From the NCBI RefSeq assembly GCF_936943645.1, contig NZ_CAKZJO010000061.1, forward strand, positions 1 to 55,178: DNA of 55,178 nucleotides, read 5' to 3'. Below, piece after piece: positions 34,785 through 43,194 of the stretch. A program made the position numbers and the translations under genes. Each line of letters starts with the position of its first letter. Within the stretch, counting starts at the first letter, position 1. The DNA is from an uncultured Bradyrhizobium sp. (GTDB lineage Bacteria > Pseudomonadota > Alphaproteobacteria > Rhizobiales > Xanthobacteraceae). The notes under the pieces were generated by a model that worked only from the letters and a program-made list of their open reading frames with translations, searched no databases and had not been told where the DNA came from.

Positions 34785-35186
34785 ATGCCCAAGCTCGATC
34801 ATCTCCGTCCCAGCGGCCTGCATCACAATCCCGCATATTCCCACGTCGTCACCGCCTCGGGCGCGCGGACCATCTACATCTCCGGTCAGGTCTCGACCGA
34901 CGAGGAGGGGCGCATCGTCGGCGAGGGCGACATCGCCGCGCAGACGACGCAGGTGATGCAGAATCTCGGGCACGCGCTGAAAGCGGCCGGCGCGAACTAT
35001 TCCAACATCGTGAAGATCACGACCTTTGTGGTGAACTACAGGCCGGAGCTGCGCCCCATCATCGGCAAGGCCCGCTCGGCGTTCTTCGAAGGCATGGAGC
35101 CGCCGGCCTCGACGCTCGTCGGCGTCTCCGCGCTCGCCGCGCCGGAATGGCTGATCGAGATCGAGGCGATCGCGGTTGCGGATTGA
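34785..35186 (+). CDS. RidA family protein (second copy)
   Basis: The 133-residue protein has the RidA fold with ARTIYISGQVSTDEEG, the middle IVKITTFVVNYRPELRPII and the terminal STLVGVSALAAPEWLIEIEAIA. The usual substrate-binding arginine of the R-x-x-V-G-V motif is replaced here (the segment is ASTLVGVSAL), so this copy may not be a classical imine deaminase. The start at 34785 follows CAGGGAGCC. It differs clearly from the other copy at 33013 and is probably an Rid-group paralogue. Confidence 0.9.
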   Translation: MPKLDHLRPSGLHHNPAYSHVVTASGARTIYISGQVSTDEEGRIVGEGDIAAQTTQVMQNLGHALKAAGANYSNIVKITTFVVNYRPELRPIIGKARSAFFEGMEPPASTLVGVSALAAPEWLIEIEAIAVAD

Positions 35187-35191
35187 ACGTC

Positions 35192-35260
35192 GTAGCCCGG
35201 ATGGGAGCCTGCCGCCGAGGATGGACCGCCCCGGATTGCGCTGCGCTCCATCCGGGCTAC
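35192..35260. repeat. Palindromic intergenic repeat, family E
   Basis: The arms GTAGCCCGGATGG and CCATCCGGGCTAC surround a short centre. The right end overlaps the ACT-protein stop codon: the TAG read on the minus strand at 35257-35259 is part of the arm. Confidence 0.85.
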
Positions 35261-35664
35261 AGGTGCTTCGCCTCCGACATCTGATGCAACAGCACCATCG
35301 CTTCGTCCGCCTTCTCGGCTGGTACGAAGAGATGGTCGTGATGGAACGCCGACACGGCATTCACGCTGATGCCGGCTGCGGCAAGGCGCGCCGTGATCGC
35401 CGCCAGGAAGCCGACCGCATCAAGCGCGGAGTGAACCGTCAGCGTGATCAGGCGCGAGGGAAACGCATGGCGTAGCCCTGCCGCTTCGGCCTCCTCGCGA
35501 GGGAGGACCAGCGTCGTTCCTTCCTGTTCGCGAAACGTCATGAGCGGATCGAGCGCCGCTGGAATGGTTTCGTCTGCCGCGATCGTGCAGAATACGAAAG
35601 TGCCGGGCTGTAGCTCCGGCTTCATGTGTCTCAGCAGCGCTGAGAGATCGCGTTCGCCGGTCAT
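35257..35664 (-). CDS. ACT-domain protein of unknown function
   Basis: The 135-residue protein has the small-molecule-binding ACT fold pattern in two parts: ERDLSALLRHMKPELQPGTFVFCTI and LITLTVHSALDAVGFLAAITARLAAAGISVNAVSAFHHDH. It resembles DUF2241/ACT_7 proteins, whose ligand is unknown. Its ATG (35664) overlaps the dinB stop (TGATG), so translation is coupled. The stop TAG is contained in a palindromic repeat, suggesting insertion has redefined the C-terminus. Confidence 0.85.
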   Translation of the reverse strand: MTGERDLSALLRHMKPELQPGTFVFCTIAADETIPAALDPLMTFREQEGTTLVLPREEAEAAGLRHAFPSRLITLTVHSALDAVGFLAAITARLAAAGISVNAVSAFHHDHLFVPAEKADEAMVLLHQMSEAKHL

Positions 35665-36953
35665 CACTCCTGCGCCTTCTCCGGGCCTTCATAGGCGATG
35701 CCGCGGATCACGGCGGCGCTGCCGAACTTCTTGCGCAGGCTGTCCACCGCGCGCTCGGCATGGGCGGCGCGGCGGTCGAGCATGTCGGTGTCGTCGGCGG
35801 GGGAGCCGTCGCGCAGGGCGCTGACGCCGGCGCCCATCAGGCGGAAGGCGGTGCCGTCGATCTCTTTCGCCAGCATTTCGCGGCAGATCGAGAAGATCTT
35901 TGCGGCGAGCTGGGTCGGCGCTGCGATCGACTGCGAGCGGGTGCGCTGGCGAAAGTCAGCGGTCTTCAGCTTCAGCGTCACGGTCGAGCCGGCGAGCTCG
36001 CTGCTCTTGAGGCGTGACGAGGTCTTCTCGCACAGCCGCCACAGGATTTTCTCCAGCGTCGCGAAGTCGCGGATGTCGGTCTCGAAGGTGGTCTCGCTGG
36101 AGATCGTCTTGGCGCCGCGATCCGGCTCGACCCGGCGGTCGTCGATGCCGCGCGCGAGCCGCCACAGCCGGCGGCCGTCGCTCGGAAACTGCCGCATCAT
36201 CTCGATCTCGTCGGCCTTCTGCAGATCGGCGATGATCCGGAAGCCGCGCTGCACGAGGCGTTCCTGCGTGGCGGGACCGACGCCGAAGATGAAGCCGACC
36301 GGCTTCTCGGCCAGCATCGCACGCGCTTCCTCCTGGTCGAGCGCGGCGAAGCCGCGCGGCTTGTCGAGGTCGGAGGCGATCTTGGCCAGGAACTTGTTGC
36401 AGGACAGGCCGACCGAAACGGAGATGCCGATGTCGCGCTCGACCTCGCGGGCAAAGCGCGCCAGCACTCTTGCCGGGATCATGCCGTGGACCCGCTCGGT
36501 GCCGGAGAGGTCGAGGAAGGCCTCGTCGATCGAGAGCGGCTCGACCAGCGGCGTCAGCGCCTGCATGGCCTGGCGCACCTCGCGGCCGACGCGGACATAC
36601 TTCGCCATATCAGGCGGAATTACCGTCGCGTGCGGGCAGGCCTCCAGCGCCTTGAACATCGGCATCGCCGAGCGCACGCCGTAGGTGCGCGCGATGTAGC
36701 AGGCGGCCGACACCACGCCGCGCTTGCCGCCGCCGATGATGACGGGCTTGTCGGCGATTTCAGGATTGTCGCGCTTCTCGACCGTCGCGTAGAAGGCGTC
36801 GCAGTCGATATGGGCGATGGTCAGCGCGGCGAGCGCCCGGTGGCGGACGAGGCGGGGGGAACCGCAGGCCGAGCAGCGCCGCACGCCCGTATCGAGGTCG
36901 GCCAGACAATCCCGGCAGAAACAGCGGGGCCCGGCCGGGTCGGGGAGGGTCAC
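35664..36953 (-). CDS. dinB: DNA polymerase IV (Y-family) with N-terminal zinc-ribbon
   Basis: The 429-residue error-prone translesion polymerase has the palm motif TIAHIDCDAFYATVEKRDNP (first catalytic aspartate) at about residues 45-64, YVRVGREVRQAM, and PLSIDEAFLDLSG (catalytic SIDE). The little-finger domain follows. Before the palm is a CFCRDC ... CSAC four-cysteine cluster at residues 11-32, a probable zinc site not found in E. coli DinB. The start is GTG (36953), overlapping the stop of the upstream gene. It lies in a three-gene run DUF3572-dinB-ACT. Confidence 0.95.
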   Translation of the reverse strand: MTLPDPAGPRCFCRDCLADLDTGVRRCSACGSPRLVRHRALAALTIAHIDCDAFYATVEKRDNPEIADKPVIIGGGKRGVVSAACYIARTYGVRSAMPMFKALEACPHATVIPPDMAKYVRVGREVRQAMQALTPLVEPLSIDEAFLDLSGTERVHGMIPARVLARFAREVERDIGISVSVGLSCNKFLAKIASDLDKPRGFAALDQEEARAMLAEKPVGFIFGVGPATQERLVQRGFRIIADLQKADEIEMMRQFPSDGRRLWRLARGIDDRRVEPDRGAKTISSETTFETDIRDFATLEKILWRLCEKTSSRLKSSELAGSTVTLKLKTADFRQRTRSQSIAAPTQLAAKIFSICREMLAKEIDGTAFRLMGAGVSALRDGSPADDTDMLDRRAAHAERAVDSLRKKFGSAAVIRGIAYEGPEKAQE

Positions 36954-37261
36954 GGCACGTCGCGCTCCCAGGAGGGGTCGCCGAGCGCGTCGCCAAGGAC
37001 CTGCCGCGCTGCGGCGATGTTGGTCGGATGCAGCTCCGCCGAGCTGGCAAAGGCCTTCACGGTGGCGTCATCGCGCAGCACGAAATCGAGCACGCTGAGC
37101 AGGAAATTGGGGTTCGCAGCGGCATTGCGCAGGGTCTCCGGGCCGACCCCTGTCTCGGCCAGGAACAGGCCCAGCCGCTCGGGCTCGCTCGCGACGAAGG
37201 ACAGCGCCTGAATCGCAACGATTTCAGCGACTTCGCGGGGGTTGTGAACAGGCTTTTTCAC
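36950..37261 (-). CDS. DUF3572 family protein
   Basis: The 103-residue helical protein begins with a GTG at 37261 (VKKPVHNPREVAEIVAIQAL), the expected family start; an in-frame ATG at 37306 gives a longer form with a better GGAG site. The conserved block SFVASEPERLGLFLAETGVGPETLR, followed by NFLLSVLDFVL, matches DUF3572. Function is unknown. It overlaps dinB by 4 bp and is divergent from divK; I recall this adjacency to divK from other Rhizobiales. Confidence 0.85.
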   Translation of the reverse strand: MKKPVHNPREVAEIVAIQALSFVASEPERLGLFLAETGVGPETLRNAAANPNFLLSVLDFVLRDDATVKAFASSAELHPTNIAAARQVLGDALGDPSWERDVP

Positions 37262-37499
37262 GGGCCCAGTTTGCCTTTCCGTTAACTTTCGGTGTCTACT
37301 TTGCATCATGCCCGAGTCTCCGCCTTGAGTCTTGCGATCCCGGGGCAAGCAACTGGAAACCACGTCGCAGGAAGTGGCCCCTCGGGTTTAACGAAACTCA
37401 AGCGAATCTGAGGCTAGTTTGAATCCAGTTTTCGAAGCGCCGACGAGCGGCGCCTGAGGCGTCACATGTATCCGGCTTCGTGCCAATCAGGAGGGCGGG

Positions 37500-37865
37500 A
37501 TGGCTAAGACCGTCCTGATCGTGGAAGACAACGAGCTCAACATGAAGCTCTTCCGCGACCTGTTGGAGGCGCACGGCTACCAGACCTCCGGCACCAGCAA
37601 CGGATATGAGGCGCTCGACCTGGTTCGCAAGATGCGGCCCGACCTCGTGCTGATGGATATCCAGTTGCCGCAGGTCTCAGGCCTCGAGGTGACGCGCTGG
37701 ATCAAGGACGATCCGGAGCTGCGCGCCATACCCGTCGTCGCGGTCACGGCGTTCGCGATGAAGGGCGACGAAGAGCGGATCCGCGAGGGCGGCTGCGAGG
37801 CCTATTTGTCCAAGCCGATCTCGGTCGGCAAATTCATTGAGACGGTCCGGCGTTTTATCGGATAG
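37500..37865 (+). CDS. divK: Single-domain response regulator DivK
   Basis: The 121-residue receiver has phosphoacceptor D53 (VLMDIQLP), the acidic pair E9-D10, the conserved Thr/Ala in VVAVTAFAMKGDE and the lysine in YLSKPIS. DivK is phosphorylated by DivJ and dephosphorylated by PleC, and modulates CckA and DivL to set CtrA activity. The start follows GAGGGCGG. The leader has a hairpin GCGCCG-ACGAG-CGGCGC at 37437-37453 and a partial CtrA-like site TTAA-N7-CAAG at 37388-37402. pleD starts 14 bp downstream. Confidence 0.95.
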   Translation: MAKTVLIVEDNELNMKLFRDLLEAHGYQTSGTSNGYEALDLVRKMRPDLVLMDIQLPQVSGLEVTRWIKDDPELRAIPVVAVTAFAMKGDEERIREGGCEAYLSKPISVGKFIETVRRFIG

Positions 37866-37879
37866 GAAGTGAGTTCACA

Positions 37880-39253
37880 GTGTCCGCGCGTATCCTGGTT
37901 GTCGATGACGTTCCTGCCAACGTCAAACTCCTCGAAGCCCGACTGTCCGCCGAATATTTCGACGTGATGACCGCCGCGAACGGCACCGAGGCGCTGGCGA
38001 TGGCCAGCCGCGCCGAATGCGACATCATCCTGCTCGACGTGATGATGCCCGACATGGACGGCTTCGAAGTCTGCCGTCGCCTGAAGACCGACCCCGCCAC
38101 GCATCACATTCCCGTCGTCATGGTCACGGCGCTCGACAGCCCGTCCGACCGTAACCGCGGACTGGAAGCCGGCGCCGATGATTTCCTGACCAAGCCGGTC
38201 TCCGACGTCGTGCTGATCGCGCGCGTGCGCTCGCTGACGCGGCTGAAGATGATGACCGACGAGCTGCGCATGCGCGCCATCACCTCGCTCGAGATCGGCA
38301 TGCAGGCGCCCGAGCGCAGCGCCGTCGCCGATACCGGCAAGGGCGGCCGCATCCTGCTGGTCGACGACCGCGAGTCCTCCTACGAGCGGCTGGCGACGAT
38401 CCTCGCCGCCGAGCACACCATCGACGTCGAGCCGAACCCGACCGAGGCGCTGTTCCACGCCGCCGAGGGCAATTACGACCTGCTCATCGTCTCGCTCGAC
38501 CTCAACAATTTCGACGGCCTGCGGCTGTGCAGCCAGGCGCGCTCGCTGGAGCGCACGCGGCATGTGCCGATCCTCGCCATCGCCGACCCCGAGAACTCGA
38601 CGCGGCTGCTGCGCGGGCTCGAGATCGGCGTCAACGACTATCTGCTGCGCCCGATCGACAAGACCGAGCTCTTGGCGCGCGCCCGCACCCAGATCCGCCG
38701 CCGCCGCTACACCGATCACCTGCGCGACAACGTGCAGAACTCGATCGAGATGGCGATCACCGACGCGCTCACCGGCCTGCACAATCGCCGCTACATGGAG
38801 AGCCATCTGGCAACGCTCGCCGAGCAGGCCTCGGCCCGCGGCAAGCCGCTGGCGCTGATGATCCTCGACATCGACTTCTTCAAGGCGATCAACGACAATT
38901 ACGGTCACGACGCCGGCGACGACGTGCTGCGCGAGTTCGCGGTGCGGGTGCGCAAGTCGATCCGCGGCATCGACCTCGCCTGCCGCTACGGCGGCGAGGA
39001 ATTCGTCATCGTGATGCCCGAGACCGATCTCCACGTCGCCGGCATGGTCGCCGAGCGCCTGCGCCGCTCGATCGCGGGCGAGCCGTTCGCGATCCACAAG
39101 GGCACCAAGCGCATCGAGGTCACCATCTCGATCGGCCTCACCACGCTGGAGCAGAAGGGCGAGGCCGTCGCCGACGTCCTCAAGCGCGCCGACACCGCGC
39201 TCTACCGCGCCAAGCACGACGGCCGCAACCGCGTGGTGTCGCAGGCGGCGTGA
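37880..39253 (+). CDS. pleD: Diguanylate cyclase response regulator PleD
   Basis: The 457-residue REC-REC-GGDEF protein makes cyclic di-GMP and controls polar development. The first receiver has D53 (LLDVMMPDMDG). In the second receiver (from GGRILLVDDRE) the equivalent position reads DLLIVSLDLNNFDG, with Ser where Asp should be, i.e. the pseudo-receiver used as dimerisation adaptor. The cyclase domain has the active GGEEF, with the RxxD inhibitory site (RGID) five residues upstream. The GTG start follows AGGAAGTGAG. It is co-transcribed with divK. Confidence 0.96.
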   Translation: MSARILVVDDVPANVKLLEARLSAEYFDVMTAANGTEALAMASRAECDIILLDVMMPDMDGFEVCRRLKTDPATHHIPVVMVTALDSPSDRNRGLEAGADDFLTKPVSDVVLIARVRSLTRLKMMTDELRMRAITSLEIGMQAPERSAVADTGKGGRILLVDDRESSYERLATILAAEHTIDVEPNPTEALFHAAEGNYDLLIVSLDLNNFDGLRLCSQARSLERTRHVPILAIADPENSTRLLRGLEIGVNDYLLRPIDKTELLARARTQIRRRRYTDHLRDNVQNSIEMAITDALTGLHNRRYMESHLATLAEQASARGKPLALMILDIDFFKAINDNYGHDAGDDVLREFAVRVRKSIRGIDLACRYGGEEFVIVMPETDLHVAGMVAERLRRSIAGEPFAIHKGTKRIEVTISIGLTTLEQKGEAVADVLKRADTALYRAKHDGRNRVVSQAA

Positions 39254-39599
39254 GGCGAGGGGGCTGCGGCGCTTCATGCTCCGCTGTCGTCCCTGCTTGC
39301 GCAGGGATGACGGTAGCGAGATTTGCGCCGGCCAAGAGCAAAAAGTGCGAAAACAACCCCATGCACAGTAGACGGCACGAGCGGGATCAATGGGTTAGGC
39401 GGGGGCGAAAAGGCCTCGTGCCGGCGGCAGTGTCGTTTGACGTGTCGGGCAAAACAGGCGCTCGGGCATGATCGGGCGAAGCGATTGTAGCGTGATGCTG
39501 CCTCCACAGGCTCCGCTGTCATTGCCCGCGCAGGCGGGGAATCCAGTACGCTGCAGCGTCTCCGCTGAAACGTCACTGGTTCCAGCCGGTCTGCTTCCG
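39254..39599. other. Gene-free stretch of repeat remnants after pleD
   Basis: No supported gene is present. It contains a hairpin repeat at 39281-39313 and a second palindrome-like remnant near 39517-39560 (GTCATTGCCCGCGCAGGCGGGGAATCC family). The first may terminate the divK-pleD transcript. Confidence 0.6.
39281..39313. repeat. Short palindromic repeat, possible terminator
   Basis: GTCGTCCCTGC-TTGC-GCAGGGATGAC, with flanking CCG/CGG, lies 28 bp after the pleD stop. One mismatch separates the arms. There is no T-run. Confidence 0.6.
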
Positions 39600-39818
39600 T
39601 CAGGGCTTTGAGGGTTTCCGATCCCATGGTCGCTTGCCGTCCGGATCGCGATCCCACGGGCGAGCGGCCGGCGCAGCCTTCTCCTCTTCGGCGGCTCTCG
39701 CGCGGTCAGCCTGGACGCGTTCGCGATCAGTCATCGGCGGGGCAGGGGCCGGTTGAGGATTGGTCTGCGCGAACGCCGGGGAAATAGCGAGAAGCGCGAC
39801 AATGAGGGATTTCTTCAT
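39600..39818 (-). CDS. Small exported protein, hypothetical
   Basis: The 72-residue protein has a clear signal peptide (KKSLIVALLAISPAFAQ, with AFA-Q cleavage). The mature ~55 residues are charged and proline-rich: PAPAPPMTDRERVQADRARAAEEEK, then RPWDRDPDGKRPWDRKP, containing two RPWDR repeats. No domain is recognised. The start is the ATG at 39818 (an ATG-like upstream frame at 39833 exists). It is probably a small periplasmic protein. It is preceded on the strand by the TetR gene. Confidence 0.6.
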   Translation of the reverse strand: MKKSLIVALLAISPAFAQTNPQPAPAPPMTDRERVQADRARAAEEEKAAPAARPWDRDPDGKRPWDRKPSKP

Positions 39819-39893
39819 CCCTGCCGTTAGCACGTTCCCTTGGTGGTGTCCGATTTTGTTGTGTCGGCTCCCTCAGGGATGCCGGACCGCTCC

Positions 39894-40484
39894 CTAGCCC
39901 CGCTTCTTCGCCACCTTCTCATCCCCCACATCCACCCCCGCATTCCGCAGCAGCACCTTCGCCGCTTCCTTCGCCGCCCGCGCCATCGCCGGATCATCGC
40001 GCACCAGATCCTGCGCGATGGAGCCGTCGACCAGCAGCACCAACTGCGTCGCCAGCGCCTCCGCATCGGCAACGCCGAGCTCGGTCAGCCGGTCGCGAAA
40101 CCACACCCGGCGGCTTTCCTTGAAGGCGATTGCGATCTTCTTCACGGCGCGGTCGGCAGGGCCGAGCTCGGCGACCGCATTCACGAACGGGCAGCCGCGG
40201 AAGTCCTTGGCTGCAAAGCGCCGCTCCAGCGAATCGAAGGTTGCGAGAATCTGCTCGGCCGGCGGCTTGTCCGAGGGGCGGGCGTGGACGAAGCGGCGCT
40301 CGAGATACGCTGCGATCAGCGCGTCCTTGGAGGGGAAGTGGTTGTACAGCGTGCGTTTGGAGATGCCGATCTCGGCCGCGATGGTGTCGACGCCGATCGC
40401 GCGAATGCCCTGCAGATAGAACAGCTTGTCGGCGGTCTGAAGGATCCGCTCTTTCATCGTCTGTGGGGCGGGCGGGGGAGCCAT
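39894..40484 (-). CDS. TetR family repressor
   Basis: The 196-residue protein has the TetR helix-turn-helix TADKLFYLQGIRAIGVDTIA followed by AEIGISKRTLYNHFPSKDALI, and a variable ligand domain. It contains a cysteine (FRGCPFVNAVAEL) typical of a YxaF/AcrR-like group. It is divergent from an MFS transporter gene, with the start-to-start region of about 130 bp holding a perfect palindromic operator (see next entry). It therefore most likely represses the transporter and itself. The start at 40484 is chosen over the track's longer frame. Confidence 0.93.
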   Translation of the reverse strand: MAPPPAPQTMKERILQTADKLFYLQGIRAIGVDTIAAEIGISKRTLYNHFPSKDALIAAYLERRFVHARPSDKPPAEQILATFDSLERRFAAKDFRGCPFVNAVAELGPADRAVKKIAIAFKESRRVWFRDRLTELGVADAEALATQLVLLVDGSIAQDLVRDDPAMARAAKEAAKVLLRNAGVDVGDEKVAKKRG

Positions 40485-40507
40485 GCAGCGGAATGCATCC
40501 TGTTTGC

Positions 40508-40552
40508 TTGACAGCAACAGCCATTCATAGCCTAAGTACACAGGTCTGTGTA
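40508..40552 (+). promoter_or_regulatory. TetR operator and -35 box of the MFS promoter
   Basis: TTGACA at 40508-40513 is a consensus -35 for the MFS gene. A perfect 16-bp palindrome TACACAG-GT-CTGTGTA at 40537-40552 lies just after the expected -10 position. This is the size and symmetry of TetR-family operators. Binding would block the transporter promoter. Confidence 0.65.
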
Positions 40553-40613
40553 ACCAAAATCAGCGGCAAAAGCAGACGGCGGCCTTTGCGCCGTGCCCAT
40601 GAGGGAGAAGAAA

Positions 40614-41852
40614 ATGCCCCTGTTGCAGGTCCTGCGTCCGACATTGCCCATCCTGATCGGCGCCTCGATCATGCTGACGCTGAGCATGGGGCTGCGGCAG
40701 TCGCTCGGCATCTTCATGCAGCCGCTGACGCGGGACATCCACATCTCGATCTCGGATTTCACGCTGGCGCTGGCGGTGCAGAACCTCGCCTGGGGCTTCC
40801 TGCAGCCGCTCGCCGGCGCGATGACGGTGCGCTACGGCTTCCGTCCGATCATGATCGTGGGCTCGCTGATGTACATCGCAGGCCTTGCACTGATGGCGGC
40901 CGCGAACGGGCTCGTCAGCATCATGGTCGGCGGCGGCCTGCTGATCGGAACGTCGATGGCCTGCACCGCCGCTGCGATCGCGATGTCGGTGGCGGCGCGC
41001 GCAGTGCCCGCGACGGTGCGCTCCACCGTGCTCGGCATCGTCTCCGGCGCGGGCTCACTCGGCGCGCTGCTGTCGGCGCCGATCGGCCAGATGCTCAACG
41101 AGGGGTTTGGCTGGCGCGTCGGGCTTGCCGGTTTCGTCGTGATGTCGGTGCTGATGATCCCGGCGGCCTGGTATGCCGGCCGCGTCGATCAGGTCCCGCT
41201 GCCCAAGCCGGCCGCCGACGATATCGGCGATGCCACCGCGGCGTCCGTGGCGAAAGCGGCGTTCGGCAACGCCTCTTTCGTGGTGATGACCTGCGCCTAT
41301 CTCGTCTGCGGCATGCAGCTGGTGTTCCTCACCACGCATCTGCCGTCTTATCTCGCGATCTGCGGCCTCGACCCGATGCTCAGCGCACAGACGCTCGGCA
41401 TGATCGGCGGCTTCAACGTGCTGGGCTCGCTGTTCTTCGGCTGGGCCGGCCAGCGCTGGAACAAGCTGGCGCTGCTCGGCGGCATCTACATCCTGCGCTC
41501 GCTGGCGCTCGCCTGGTACTTCATGCTGCCGGCGACGCCGTTCTCGACGCTGCTGTTCGGCGCCATCATGGGCTTCCTCTGGATGGGCGTCGGCCCGCTG
41601 GTCGCGGGCGCCGTCGCCGAGATGTTCGGCCTGCGCTGGCAGGCGATGATCCAGGGCCTCGCCTTCATGAGCCACCAGATCGGCAGCTTCCTCGGCGCAT
41701 ACGGAGGAGGAGTGCTCTACGACGCGCTCGGCTCCTACACCATGGCCTGGCGCATCGGCGTCGCGCTCGGTCTTGCCGGCGGCATCGTCCAGGTCGCGTT
41801 CGCGCTCCTCAGGCCCTCGCAGCCGCCAACGCCGGTGCTCCGGACGGCGTAG
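40614..41852 (+). CDS. MFS transporter (OFA/NarK-like, 12 TM)
   Basis: The 412-residue membrane protein has 12 hydrophobic segments. It begins LPILIGASIMLTLSMGLRQSLGIF and has the motif-A loop QPLAGAMTVRYGFRPIMIVG after helix 2, with ARAVPATVRSTVLGIVSGAGSLG and GMIGGFNVLGSLFFGWAGQ further on. This pattern resembles the oxalate/formate- or monocarboxylate-type MFS families rather than drug pumps. The start follows GAGGGAGAAGAAA. It is divergent from and probably repressed by the TetR protein at 39894. Confidence 0.9.
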   Translation: MPLLQVLRPTLPILIGASIMLTLSMGLRQSLGIFMQPLTRDIHISISDFTLALAVQNLAWGFLQPLAGAMTVRYGFRPIMIVGSLMYIAGLALMAAANGLVSIMVGGGLLIGTSMACTAAAIAMSVAARAVPATVRSTVLGIVSGAGSLGALLSAPIGQMLNEGFGWRVGLAGFVVMSVLMIPAAWYAGRVDQVPLPKPAADDIGDATAASVAKAAFGNASFVVMTCAYLVCGMQLVFLTTHLPSYLAICGLDPMLSAQTLGMIGGFNVLGSLFFGWAGQRWNKLALLGGIYILRSLALAWYFMLPATPFSTLLFGAIMGFLWMGVGPLVAGAVAEMFGLRWQAMIQGLAFMSHQIGSFLGAYGGGVLYDALGSYTMAWRIGVALGLAGGIVQVAFALLRPSQPPTPVLRTA

Positions 41853-42003
41853 ACGGGCGGGCGGTCGCGTTCGGCCGCTTGCGAGCGTACAGCGGACGCG
41901 TGCTGCTTCGTCGTGACCGCCGCTGGTGACCCAAAGCGGACATCAACTGGGTCACAGTCGGATCGGCCTTCTGTCGCGTGACCCTGGGTTGTGCGGTAAC
42001 GGC

Positions 42004-43173
42004 TTATATTTCCAGCCCGCCGTCGCGAAGCTTTCTGTCACGCTCCGAAATTTCGGCCTCGCTGGCAGGAAATATCATTGCCATGCCCTCGTTGGCGGCC
42101 CGCTTTTGAACGTCATCGACGAAGGCGTGCAGTTTGTCGTGATACTCCTGGAACGCGGCAGCGTGGTCGTCGCCGTGCCGCCCCAATGCTTCGGCAAGCC
42201 GTCCTGCGCCGATGATCGCCATGGAGCCGCCCATGCCTGCCACCGGGGATACGCAATATGCCGCGTCCCCCACCAGAGCGATCCGTCCTTTCGACCACGT
42301 CGGCATCCGAATCTGGGTGATCCAGTCGAAATAGAAATCCTCGTCGGTGCCCATAAGGTTCAAGGCGGCTGGCACTTTCCAGCCTAGTCCGTCGAAACGG
42401 TCATGAATCATCGCGCGCTGCTGCGCGCGGTCGCGATAGTCGTAATCGATTTCGCTTGCCGTGCGGAAAGCAAAAGCGATGTCGGTGCGGTCGTCATAGC
42501 CGTTCAACATCGTTGTCAGGCCGGGCACGCTGTAGACCTGCGATACGTTGGGTGGCAGAAGTCCGGTCTCCGGCACGACCTTCAGGTAGACATAGCCTCC
42601 CATGAAGTAAGTGAAATTCTTCTCGTCGCCGAACACCAGCTTTCTGGTGTTGGAGCGATTGCCATCGCAGCCAAACACGAGCGCAAAGGCATGCTGTGAC
42701 CCATCGTCGAGTGTCACCATAACGCTGTCAGGACTATCCTCCAGGCGCTTGATCGACCGGCCGAACCGAAGCTCGACCGACCCATCGATCCCGGCGAAGA
42801 GGATGTCCAGGAGATCATCGCGGTGTATTTCGAAACGAGTAGGCGGCGCAGCATCCGGACCGGTCTCTACACCGAAGCCGCCAAGCGTGTGATCTTGGGC
42901 GTCCTTACATTCAAACGCGCGCGGGGGAAGCGTCTTGGCCCGAACGGCTTCGAACATGCCCATTCGTTCGAGAATGGTGATGGTCTCGCCTTCGATGTCG
43001 ACCGGCGTTCCGCCTCTACGAAGTTCGGGTGCAAGCTCGACAACCGTGACCCGGTAGCCCAAACGGTTGAGCCAGTAAGCCGTCGCAAGGCCGGCGAAAC
43101 TTGCACCACTCACGAGGACGGGGCTGCCGGCGGGCGGGGTGGGGTTTTGGTCGGCATTGGGGTGATTGAGCAA
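42004..43173 (-). CDS. FAD-dependent monooxygenase (PHBH/TetX-like)
   Basis: The protein is about 389 residues. The dinucleotide-binding motif VLVSGASFAGLATAYWLN is at the N-terminus, the substrate/FAD segment is RFEIHRDDLLDIL, and the second FAD motif is GRIALVGDAAYCVSPVAGMGG. These define a class A flavin monooxygenase hydroxylating aromatic or polyketide-like compounds. The start is uncertain: TTG at 43173 leaves a plausible promoter, while TTG at 43218 would lie inside the shared AT-rich promoter. It has no ribosome site. GC content and codon use are lower than the neighbours, suggesting acquisition. It is divergent from a TetR gene. Confidence 0.82.
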   Translation of the reverse strand: MLNHPNADQNPTPPAGSPVLVSGASFAGLATAYWLNRLGYRVTVVELAPELRRGGTPVDIEGETITILERMGMFEAVRAKTLPPRAFECKDAQDHTLGGFGVETGPDAAPPTRFEIHRDDLLDILFAGIDGSVELRFGRSIKRLEDSPDSVMVTLDDGSQHAFALVFGCDGNRSNTRKLVFGDEKNFTYFMGGYVYLKVVPETGLLPPNVSQVYSVPGLTTMLNGYDDRTDIAFAFRTASEIDYDYRDRAQQRAMIHDRFDGLGWKVPAALNLMGTDEDFYFDWITQIRMPTWSKGRIALVGDAAYCVSPVAGMGGSMAIIGAGRLAEALGRHGDDHAAAFQEYHDKLHAFVDDVQKRAANEGMAMIFPASEAEISERDRKLRDGGLEI

Positions 43174-43194
43174 AAGGGCACCACGGAGATGAGA

